A stretch of 64,000 nucleotides of DNA. It comes from Sanderia malayensis (lineage: Eukaryota > Cnidaria > Scyphozoa > Semaeostomeae > Pelagiidae). Of the stretch, positions 53,865 through 64,000 are shown in pieces (within the stretch, counting starts at the first letter, position 1; the number at the start of each line of letters is the position of its first letter). The translations under genes and the position numbers were made by a program. The stretch covers positions 96,409 through 160,408 of the forward strand of contig RQOL01000321.1 of assembly GCA_013076295.1 (NCBI GenBank), in the 5' to 3' direction. The notes below the pieces were generated by a model, which saw nothing but the letters and a program-made list of their open reading frames with translations, was not told where the DNA came from and ran no database searches.

Positions 53865-56277
53865 ATCTGGATGATTGAGTTGATCACGTCGTACAAATCT
53901 TCACTCAATGCTTCTTTGAACATGTTGAAAAGTGCTGCGATATCAGAAGGTGTTTGAAAAAGGAGTAATGTTGCAAACAACTGTCTCAGTTGTATTGGCA
54001 TGTTAAAAATAATTGCCTCCTCCAAACAGCGTATGATTTCAGCATCATCTTCCAAGAGACCTAGAGCTAAAGCTGCGTCTTTGAAGGAATTGCATAGGTT
54101 TCCTTCTATCGTGCGAAGATCTTCAAAGGACGTGGCACCTCGTTTATGAAGAAGCAATAGTCTTAGTGCGAATCTTTGCTCACATGGTCGTGGGTGAACT
54201 TGATATATTCTGCCTATGACAGGCAGTGTTCTCCGCTGTCTTGCTTTCCATGTTTTGGTGCGCTCGTTGAAAACATAGTGTTCAGGAATTTCGTGATAGA
54301 GATATTGGCGTGCAGCCGGGTCTTGTGCATTCAATTCAAACCAAGACGTCAGTGTGGTTTTGTCATTGATGTTTTGTAATTGTTCGACCCTTCCATTATC
54401 CTGAAAGTATACGGTCTGCTGATCAGGTAGATGAACATGCAGACGTTTTATAGTGTGACTTTTCTCGTGCATGGAAAATTGGAATATTCTGTGAACAGCT
54501 TCATGAGGTCCAATATACCGGGCGTTGATGTATTGGCGTACTTCATCGTGCTCAATATCTTGAGGTACTTGTTGCTGCTGTCCTTCGAGAATTTCCACGT
54601 GTGCCATATCTTGTCCTTTATGAATATATTTGAAAATATATTTCACGGACTTCACAGTGCTACATATTTCGAGATTAATGTGACACTGATACTTGAGTAG
54701 AAGATGGCGATTATGTGGCACAACCCATGTATCATCTAGAAGTCGATCTTCTAGATTGACTGGGTGACGACAGCGTCGTCTGTAGAGTGGATAACCATTC
54801 GCATTGACTTGTGTTTCGGCAGTGCGATCTTTCGGAAATCGTTTCTTGCATTTGTTATTCTCCATGCAAACACATCCGGGGTTTATATCACCCATGGTCC
54901 ATGTGTCATGTGCTTCAGTACAATTTGTGATATCTTGCATCCTGTGGGTCCGGAATTTCAGCTGATATGAGTCGATCTACCTGTGGTTTGGAAGGAAAAT
55001 ATCACATGTAAGTTTACACATCAAAATGCATTGTGTTTTTACTAAGCAATACAACTGATGATTATATATCGTACTCTATATATAAATTATTGTTGTAGAT
55101 GTTACCTCTTCGGGTGTTCGTGGTCTATCAGCCTCAGAGAGGAACAAATCATGTGAGCGTGTGGTAGTCCTCTCTTCTGAAATTCGATGACATATACATG
55201 TGCAATAGTGTGTCCGAGAATGTGCTTGTGAAGGACATCTTCCAGTAGTTCTTGTAGTTTCTGTTGAAATACTCGTGTGACGATGTCAGGCCGGTCATTC
55301 GCCTTCTGGTGTGGTAGAATGTTTTCTGAAATCTCCTTCCACTTGGGATTGGCCGTCATGGTTAGGAAGATGTCAGGCTTGCCATACTTTCTTACGATGG
55401 TCATTGCATCTTGAAAGTTCTGGTACATATTTCGTTGACTGCCTGAAAAAGATGAGGGAAGTATGACAACACGACCGACATCAATATGAAGGGGTTCGTT
55501 GGGATTGTTTGCCCTGGCCATTTGATTTTCGATTTCAGCCCTTCTGTTCAGGTGATCCATCAGGCCTCGATAACTGTCAGCACGTAATTGCCGTTGATTG
55601 TGCAAAATCCAGTTGAGCTTGTTTCCTTCTATTTTGGTGTATGCATCCACCAGATATTGTTGAAAGAGAAGTGTTGCGCTGTGGATGGTGATAGTTGATT
55701 TCTGACTTGTATTCGGTAGAATAATATTCGGCGATTGTGAGTTTGTACGGTGGTTACGATCAGCATTTTGCTGGTCTTGCCTCACGTGTAGGTAGACGTT
55801 GAAGGTCCAGCTGTATCCAGATCACCCTGAAAGAACAACAATGGATAGGTTAGAGGATCCGCAACGGATCTAGGCATTAATCTTCATAAGATTACCACGC
55901 CTTGTTCGAATTTGAAGCTCTCTATTCTCGGGATTAGGAGCACCGCCATTGCGTGTAGTGTAGACTGCTGCAATTTCTCTGGCAGTAGGATTGTCATATC
56001 TTCGATCTTGTTCTGGGCGACCGGTAATAATCATCTTGAATGTGGGATAGGCTGATCATTGGCAATGGCTTGCTGCCTTTGCTCTTCCAGTACTTCTCCC
56101 ATTGTTTTAAATGTTGAGCAAACCGATTTACTGCCATCAATTCGTTTTGCAGCAGCGCCACCATGTCTAAGTCCAAGTTTTGTTCTCTGGCTGTGTTCTG
56201 GCGTTCTTGCAGTGCTTGCTGGGTGTCCATAATGTATAATTCTGCATATTTTCGGGACCTGTCGGTTTCAGTTACCC
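53726..56277 (-). pseudogene. Helitron Rep exons, unit 2 (frameshifted)
   Basis: Exon 56277-55106 (start GVTETDRSRKYAEL) is broken by several one-base losses (near 56047, 56109, 55866, 55735 and 55150); HUH GLPHAHM is present. Exon 54980-53726 carries the Cys cluster, KYIFKYIHKG and the part lost in unit 1 (HEIPEHYVFNERTKTWKARQ, then RTIEGNLCNSFKDAALALGLL). Breaks near 54895-54920 and 53880. The C-terminal part links into helicase. Relative to unit 1 most breaks are missing single bases in short runs. Confidence 0.8.
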
Positions 56278-56544
56278 CTGTTGAATTGAAGAACATTCTA
56301 AATTGTACTTCGTTATATCAACTGTAATTTTCAATGCAGCAGTGCCTTGTTATAAAAGCATCATAAAGCGCCTTCATTTTCGATTGGACAACTCTTAATA
56401 TCAGGCAAGGATAGAGAGCTAATCCATTGTAGATTGGGTGGGAAAGGACTTGAGCGTTCTGTCAACATCCGTTTCATCATGTGAAGCTATTATATGAAAA
56501 TGTAGATAATATAAGAGCTACTAAGAGAGGGACGTTATATTTAC

Positions 56545-58117
56545 CTGTCATATGGTATGCACTTCCATGTATGGTGATGACTGGTGGTCCTGCATTAGCG
56601 TGTCTTACAACGTTAGCTGTCCAGGATGCCATCGCCATTAGTGAATTGTATCTACGGAAATTTTTGAGAAAATATTTAGATTCATCAGTAGTTCCAGTGT
56701 ATAAATGCATACATTTGCCGGGGGTGGTTGAATGGGATCGAGAGTTATTAATCCTCCCATACAACATTTGTTGTATTGTTTTTGGTTGAGTTCCTCTCGA
56801 AGTACTTCGCTTCACAGTGAATACATGTCTAGTCATTTTCCCAAGATGATGAGGCATTGGGGAGAATTGAGGAATTTCAAGAATAGGTTGATTTACTTCC
56901 CTTTCTGATGTTCGATGGGTTGGGGGACATCATCTTGGTGTTGTGGTTGGATTTCGTGTTGCATTTCAACTTCTTGGGTGTACCGCCATTTCATTCCCTT
57001 CATTCTCATTTTGAACGTTGGTTGCAATTGCATAGCAGCAGGCAATATTTGTGGATCCTGAAATGCAATGTAATCTAAGTTAATATAATTCAATCATGTG
57101 TTTTGAAATGCATAAAACTGAACTTGTGAAGATATGTCCTTTAGAGAGCAAAATAATTTCCTGACATGGTCTGTGGAGAATGACTGGTGTATTTTATGCC
57201 AATTGTGATGGTAGTCTTTTTACCTGATTATCATGTGGAATTGGAATGTGTTGTTCCACGTTGATTTCATCAGGTTGTGCTGGCCTTTCAATTCATTATT
57301 TTCATTTCAATATGTGTTTCGGGTTGCATCTGCATTGGCCGTATCTGTTGATAATGAAAATTAAATGAATTATTATTATTAAGTTATTAGTTATTGGAAA
57401 TTTTAAGTCATTACTGTGTGATTGTAAATTGATAAAATAAATATGGATAAATTAGATCATGTGAAATAGGGAAATTGCATGAGGCATTTGGGTTATGGAA
57501 AATGGAGTTGCCTGACTGTAGCTAGTGTTAACAATTTACTCATTGTCATTTTGAGCTTGATTTACATTAAGCATTTCCACATCTGCCGTTTGTATTGCCG
57601 TTGACCTTCATGATTACGATTCAGAAGGGGTGGTTGCAACTGCATAATGATGGCGGTACCTGCGAGATGAAAAATATTATAATTTGGTTGATATAATAAC
57701 TGTTTAATTTTGATAGTTTTAATTACAAAAGCTGTATAATATAGAGTTATCTATTTGAAAGTTAGCAAATATATTGGTTGTGTACCTGAAGTTGAGGGGC
57801 CAGTGCTGCAGGATATTGTAAGCCTGTGTTGTGGTACTGCTATAAGTCCGTAGTGGGGAAGCATCGCAGGTAGTTGCCATGGCACATACAATGCCTGCAT
57901 TGTGGATAATGAAGTGGGAGTGGTTGATATTCTGGGGCTGGTTGCTGAGGGTATTCTTGCTGCAACTGGTGAAGATCATTCACTGCTCCTGTACCATATT
58001 ATCAGGTGGCAAATCAGCAGGATGAGGCTGTTGGTTATTCTCACGACAGGCGGCGATTGCATCCCGTAATTGATTACGACGTTTATGCCGGTGATGCCTT
58101 TTTGGCTTTTTTGGCAT
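56545..58117 (-). pseudogene. Helitron 5' exons, unit 2, with empty retroelement site
   Basis: First exon from ATG 58117 (MPKKPKRHHRHKRRNQ) to donor at 57786, broken by a one-base loss near 57985. Further exons at about 57660-57540, 57350-57225, and 57057-56545, the latter with HCEAKYF- and TGTTDESKYFLKNFRRYNS. The YR insertion point of unit 1 corresponds to about 56783, uninterrupted here. The basic first ~28 residues differ strongly from unit 1. Confidence 0.7.
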
Positions 58118-60089
58118 TTTGCAGAGATATATAAAAAAAAGAAAAAATGTGTTTATATGCAACCCAATTTAAGTGAAAATTTGAAATAAGAGTGATTTTT
58201 GTGAGCAAGTATGTGATGGGTTTGTTGTTTTGTGGTGAGCTGCAAGATAAAATAAATAATTTAAACATAATTGTAAGAAATGTTGGGATTACTCTTGATT
58301 GTTGAATTAAATTATTGGTTATTGAAAGTTTCCAAATAAAAAATATTGGAGCACTTTTCTTATGACCTACATCACTCTTCTATTGTGTTCTTTAACAACT
58401 AAAAGGAAAACAGTTGTGATAATGAATGGATTTGAAAAGTTAATATCCATTTCATTCTTGCAAAGAAAAATCTATAAACCACATTTGATGTGTTTGTAAA
58501 GGCTAGATTTATTTGCATTGTGCAGTAAATTTGCTTTCTATTGATAAGAATTTGTTGCAATTGTTAACACTACTTTAAATATAGTAGTTAAGCTTCAAAT
58601 TTGGTATATGAATGGTACATTACAGAGTGAGGCAATAAAAAAACATTAAAACATTAATTAAAATAGGCTTCGTATAAGAAGCAATTGTTGTGACACTCAC
58701 CAAATATTTGGAGGATTCACTTTTTTGGAAATCCTGTTTTTACAAAAGAAGAAAGATGATTTGGATGAATTGATTATCTTGTAAAGAGAAAGTTGCCATT
58801 AATACTAAGGAATGTTTAACATGTTTAACTTGTATATTATTATGTTGATTGAGTTGAGTGAAGAAATGAGAATAAAATGTCATGCTGAAGTGAAGGAGTG
58901 AAATACATACTTTATAAAAAACTTCACTTTACTTTACTTTGTTAATAATAACAAAAGTGGCTGGACATTAACGGAGAAGCCAGATGACAGAAACGCTAAA
59001 AAACCACATGACAGAAACGCTAAAAAGACAGTGCATTGCGATGCAATGAAAGACAACGGTTGCTTTAAAGAAGACGCTGTCGGTGTAAATAAGGATTGTT
59101 TAGGAAAGGTAAATTTCAACATTCAACTTACCAATAAAATAAAACAATCTTTCTAACAATGCTTTTGTCGATATATACAAAAAATTGTAATATAATTATA
59201 ATTATCTGCCAATTTCTAACAACAAATTTTACATTTGGTATAGCAAGAAAGTAAAGACGCAATTGCTATTTTAAATTCGCGCCAATTTGAAAGTTTGTGG
59301 CCTCTATTCGGCGGCGTGCCTCGTTGTTGTTATTATTATTCTAATGATGATCCATTCGACAGTGAGGCAGTTGAAAACAACAACAGGAACAGCATGTACT
59401 TGGCACCGAAGAGAAAACGACGTTGTTGTTTGTTGATGATGGGGAGAAGTGTCGTTTTGTAATTTGCTCGTATCTCTAAGTATAAGAAATAATTTGGTGG
59501 ACTTTATTATGCATGATATCTAGAAATAGATCATTTCTCACCATGGCGTTGTGGGGATTTTGATGGTGATGATGTATTGGACAGAGGTTGTTGAACACAA
59601 CAACAGCAAAAACATAGGTATTCCACCACGGACACATGGAGAATGAAGTACATTGATTTTTCGTGAGCTGTTATATGTTCAGAAATATTGCTGTTGGTAA
59701 AAATACCAATAATAAGAGTAGGCCATGGAAGGATGACCAAAGGTAAGAAGGTAAGTACGTTGTTTGACTGGGTGAATACATGAGGTGGAGGTAATTAATG
59801 ATTTGCAGTTACAATAAATTACTTACATTTATAGACTTCAGGCCACATGAAAAGAACTGAGATGAGCCAACATGCTATGAAGTATATTACATGATTTCTT
59901 CTTGTTTTTCAGGTGCCCAGACATAAAGTGAATGTTTGCGGTCATTCCTTGTGAACATTATTATAGTGAGGTGAGTTCATTTTTGTTAATTGAAGATCAT
60001 TTGTTCATAAAGAAGGACAGTGTCTGTTTTGCAGTGATCTTTTTTGAAAAATTACAAAAGTTAGAAATAGAAGCATTACATAACATTAC
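58118..60089. other. 5' region of Helitron unit 2
   Basis: No gene recognised. Co-linear with 39004-40250, plus an extra AT-rich stretch at about 58290-58960 absent from unit 1. Confidence 0.45.
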
Positions 60090-60560
60090 AATACATACAT
60101 ACTTACTATAGATACTATACATAAATATATACATCAATACATACCCTATATACTATATATAAATACTATACATAATATACATACATACATACATACATAC
60201 ATACATACATACCCTACATACATACCCTACATACATACCCTACATACATACATACATACCCTACATACATACATACATACCCTACATACATACATACATA
60301 CATACCCTACATACATACCCTACATACATACCCTACATACATACCCTACATACATACCCTACAATACATACCCTACAATACATACCCTACAATACATACC
60401 CTACATACATACCCTACAATACATACCCTACAATACATACCCTACAATACATACCCTACATAACATACCCTACAATACATACCCTACAATACATACCCTA
60501 CAATACATACCCTACAATACATACCCTACAATACATACCCTACATACATACCCTACAATA
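60090..60560. repeat. CATA / CATACCCTA microsatellite, unit 2
   Basis: Longer and more regular CATACCCTACAATA arrays than in unit 1, consistent with independent length change. Confidence 0.95.
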
Positions 60561-61525
60561 CAACCCCTGGCATGTGACCACGGTGCCGCCCCCCTGAAAG
60601 CCGTTTCTTCTGAAAGTGAAAAAATGAATTCACAAAAAACACAAAAATTCTCCTAACTTGGTAAAAATTTGTCCATTTGAACTCAAATTACACCAAGATG
60701 AAGCTAATAGCTTGGCGAACATTTATCGAAAGTATTTGGGTGAAAAAACAAAGTTTTGGAGGTTAAAAATAATTTTCGGCAAATGCAAACACACGCGTGT
60801 TGCATGAAAATTTCGTGTTTTCCAGCAAAACCCAACTCGGCCAAAACTGTCCAAAAACAGAGGAAATCAAGACAAAGCAAAAAAACAAAGCCAGATAACT
60901 TTAGTTCTGTGTAAATAAACAGTTATCGAAAGTTTAAATGGAGAAAATCGGCCCAGAACGACCCGAGAAAATCAAAATTGTCTTCGTGTTTTTGGTTAGG
61001 CCTCGAGCCGAAGAAAAAACGTGAGGTGAAACAAACAAAACTCGTGCTATTTAAAGCCAAAAACAATTGAATAAAGGAAATACCTTGAAATAATTGTTCA
61101 CACACATTGTCTCCACAGGTCTTGACAACAATTGACACGTCTTTACAATTGATTTTCCGGCACGGTATTACAGTTTAAACCCGAGCAACTGCCGCCCGTT
61201 CACCTAAAAAAAACCGTGCTTCTCCCTGCTCGTTTTGCATCTCATTAACTCCGTCCTGGAACTTTCTAGAAGGTCGGAACACAAAATGGGCCATAACTCC
61301 CGGAACCGCTGGGGTTAGAAATTAGCGGAAAACTATAGTACTCATCAGCACAATGCAGCGATCATTTCTGTACCAATTTGCACCCTTATTGAACCCCAGA
61401 AAAAAGCTTTTGGTCAAACGAATTCCTTTGATCCCATTGTTCTGGTCGAACGTCGATTGTTCAAAAGCAATGGGCATTGTTCAAGCGGTCCGGGTCACGT
61501 GTCGACGTAGATTATATAATAGAGA
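60561..61525 (-). other. 5' terminal part of Helitron unit 2
   Basis: No gene. Ends with CACGTGACCC about 30 nt inside the 5' terminus and TCTCTATTATATAATC at the end (minus). Confidence 0.55.
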
Positions 61526-64000
61526 CTAGCCGGGGGCGCTCGCTACGCTCGCTTCCCGGAGCCCCCCAAGCAAAAAGTTTAATGTGGTTGGCGCACTTCG
61601 TTGGCTGGCATTCGCTAACGCTCATGCCCTTTCCCACCCACGCACAGTGGTTTGGTTTTCCCTCGCTCCCATGTCTATGTATTGTCACGATTGTAGTGTT
61701 TAACATGCATGGAAATTAGTTTTAGTGATCAGCCTCGTTTTCATTTGAAAATCCTCGTTTTCATCAGTTAAGCCTCGTGCTGATGGTACAGTAGATAAGA
61801 TGAAACATCAAAGTTTGTTATGTTGTAGGGACAACAACAATTAGTCTGCTATTAGTTGAGTGCATGCATTGACACTTGGTTGTGGTCCTTTGTGAAGCTA
61901 ATATAAACAGTAAAGGATGATCTGTGATGAGCATCCAGAATTTAAATTAATGTTCACTTACAGAGGTATAGTGTTGTTTCCATGATGAGATGACACTGAT
62001 GCATTGATTTTTGATAAAGCATTAGGTATGAAGCCTCCAATACTTGCATTTGTGTATTGATGTAAATGAGTAGATCTACAAAGTGAAAGAGACAAACTAT
62101 ATTCCACTTAACATGTTGGTATATTACTATCAAGGCTAAAAAATTATTGGATTTGGATGTGGAGAATCTGTGAGTTTAATTTTCCTTTGATGTTGATTTA
62201 ATGTATGTCAATATGAAAAGAAATAAAGAAATGAATATTGATCAGTATGACATGACATTACAGTATGACATTACAGACAAAACAGATCATGTAATGCAAT
62301 TGCCACGAAAAAGCTTTATTAAATTAAATCAAGTATACAAAGATTTCCACGGCTGGGATTGGTTTTGCATTAGTTTCAATCATATAGAACATAAGGATAA
62401 GCATCGGACCGGACACCGTGGATAACCAATGCAAAAGTACTTCATAATCATCATCAATGGGATGGGAATTGCATGGTGAAAGGAGTTTCATAGGAGTATT
62501 AGGCTTGGCAAGGAAGGCAGCCACAAATTGAAGAGAATCGTGAACAAAAATATTATAACCAAATTAAAGCCACTGGAACATGTGGGTACAGCATTAAACA
62601 TTCTTTCCCAAAACATTAAATATAAAAAGCCATGAAATATAAGCGGAGTTGTCAATTTTGGCGTCAAGAAAACTATAGGTATGTTAACAATGAGTGAAAT
62701 ACAATTGGCCTAAGCAATTATATGGGAACTTGAATGGGGTGAAACTAAAAATAAACTCTACTTACCCCTGAGCTGGGGAAAAATGAATGTTTCTGTCAGG
62801 TTTACTTTCTCTTATTTCAGCATCAAGTTCCGTTGCGATCCAAGATTTGGCAAACGATTATTGGGACAGCACAACCACCAGCGTGAAAAATTGCTACGTT
62901 GACAAAAAATAAGATAAATCAAAATCATACAAAAAATCATGTTGTTATGCAGCCTCGTCTTAACGTAATGATCTGATTGAAGTGGATTGGCTAATAATGA
63001 ACGTGACCCGAAGAAACTGCAGTGAACAAAGAACATGCTGCAGTGCGTCCTTCCCTTTCATCTTTCTTTCCTGACTGGGTCACTGGCGATGGTAAAGTAA
63101 GTTTTCCAGATTCGTATTATATCATTGCGATCTTTCAAGATACATCTTTAAAATAAATCTGTAGCATTTTTGTCAAGGCTTTCATTCATTTTGGTAGCGT
63201 ATAAGAGTTTAGGAAATATAGTATTTTGACGAAATCCCTTGAGAATAGCCCACATTTAAGAAAAACGGATGTTAGAGATAAGATACATTGTCTGTATTGG
63301 GAAAATGATATATAAGATTCTGTTCTTTTTAGGTTCTATTACATGTTCTATTCGTCCATTTTGGGTACTGTCTGTGCTACTCATGTTCATATGGGGATTG
63401 TGGGTGCGATTTTAATGGAGGGAATTTTTGACTGTTCTTCAGGTATGTATTGAATTATAGGAGATCATTACGCATCCGAAAGGCCATCTACGCATCCGAA
63501 AGGCCAGTTCATTTATAAAGACGTGTTTTTGAGATACATTTCCTGCAAATTTGTAGGGCTTTGTGTCAAATCGCGTGTAAGAAGAGTTAAAGGTATTTGG
63601 TGATAAATATTTTTTGGCAAAGTGCATGGTTTTTCAAAGGTGAGAGTCTGTTATCATTTTCTTATTATAATATTATTATAAATTATTATTTAATAATTTC
63701 TAGTGAACTACACATTTTAACTATTTAAGAAAATTTACAAACATGAAAAAGAAAAGCAACAAAAGAGAAACATTAAAACAGTAGCAGGTACAATCATTTG
63801 TCAATTCCCCTAAACTAAAGATATGATTTCTTCTGTGGGCACATGTGCCCACATGCATCGGGTGTTGCCTGCGATCTTTTTTTGTTTGCTTTTCTTATTT
63901 TCTTTTTTATCCTTTTTTATTCTTTTTTTATCAAGAATTTTAATTTTTATTTCCTCACATGTCCTGTAGGAAAGAATACATTGTTTGAAAAGAGTTGAAA
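61526..64000 (-). mobile_element. Helitron unit 3, 3' part (cut by window end)
   Basis: CTAG and GC hairpin at 61526, then near-identical copy of 45488-48000 (closer to unit 2 than unit 1 is). Contains only 3' non-coding DNA within the window, with the counterpart of the PNTPMKLLSPCNS candidate exon at about 62410-62510. Shows that the array continues to the right. Confidence 0.8.

Larger units (their letters stand above)
45488..61525 (-). mobile_element. Helitron unit 2 (about 16 kb, full length)
   Basis: Full-length unit from 3' CTAG (45488) to 5' TCTCTATTATATAATC (from 61525 on minus). Co-linear with unit 1 without the YR element, with one copy of the 1139-bp block and with the Rep-helicase link exon that unit 1 lost. 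Rep exons carry several one-base gaps relative to unit 1, many in short runs, so either decay or consensus errors. Directly joined to unit 3 at 61525|61526. Confidence 0.8.

Noticed and set aside
21632..64000. Helentron/Helitron2 type with an added endonuclease or OTU domain
   Set aside because: No such domain seen; 3' CTAG and 5' TC ends fit canonical Helitrons.

Overview
This is an AT-rich metazoan genomic window made mostly of large transposable elements. It has short spliced introns with GT-AG borders, a Myb/SANT-like regulatory gene of a type common in cnidarian and sponge genomes, a Maverick/Polinton, a LINE remnant, a DIRS-superfamily (Ngaro/PAT-like) tyrosine-recombinase retrotransposon and rolling-circle Helitrons. 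A basal marine animal (cnidarian or sponge) is the best guess. That is inference from element content, not proof. I see no rRNA, tRNA or CRISPR array.

Layout. 1-668 (minus) is the open C-terminal side of a Myb-like gene that runs off the window. About 1286-15155 is a degraded Polinton: a 5'-truncated protein-primed DNA polymerase B and three or four small genes on plus, then protease, capsid-like proteins, several structural genes and integrase on minus. A LINE (10394-11903, 14-bp target-site duplication) splits one structural gene. The Polinton ends in a 100-N scaffold gap (15156-15255). 15260-19624 holds a series of small minus-strand exons of an unrecognised acidic host-like gene, including a tandemly duplicated exon.

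From about 19985 to the end the window is a head-to-tail array of minus-oriented Helitron-like units: unit 0 (short, non-autonomous, with a palindrome-rich minisatellite), unit 1 (21632-42970), a 2.5-kb unit (42971-45487), unit 2 (45488-61525, about 16 kb) and the start of unit 3 (61526-64000). At three junctions a 3' end of the form hairpin-CTAG directly abuts a 5' end beginning TCT(C)TA. Units 1 and 2 encode a spliced Rep(HUH)-helicase. Unit 1 carries a nested 5.8-kb Ngaro/PAT-like element (31793-37631) and a helicase deletion. Unit 2 has the natural empty site for the retroelement but carries frameshifts.

Most notable: (i) the YR retroelement has gag and RT-RNaseH in one frame split only by UGA-CUAG, a known stop-readthrough context, then a 4-nt ATGA overlap into the recombinase, and complete split direct repeats A1...B1-A2-B2; (ii) the tandem Helitron array with precise 3'-to-5' junctions; (iii) two Helitron first exons that differ strongly between units while flanking DNA is nearly identical; (iv) a Polinton capsid-gene frame break sitting exactly on a perfect 13-bp inverted repeat; (v) paralogous Polinton proteins and an in-frame TAG followed by 73 open codons.
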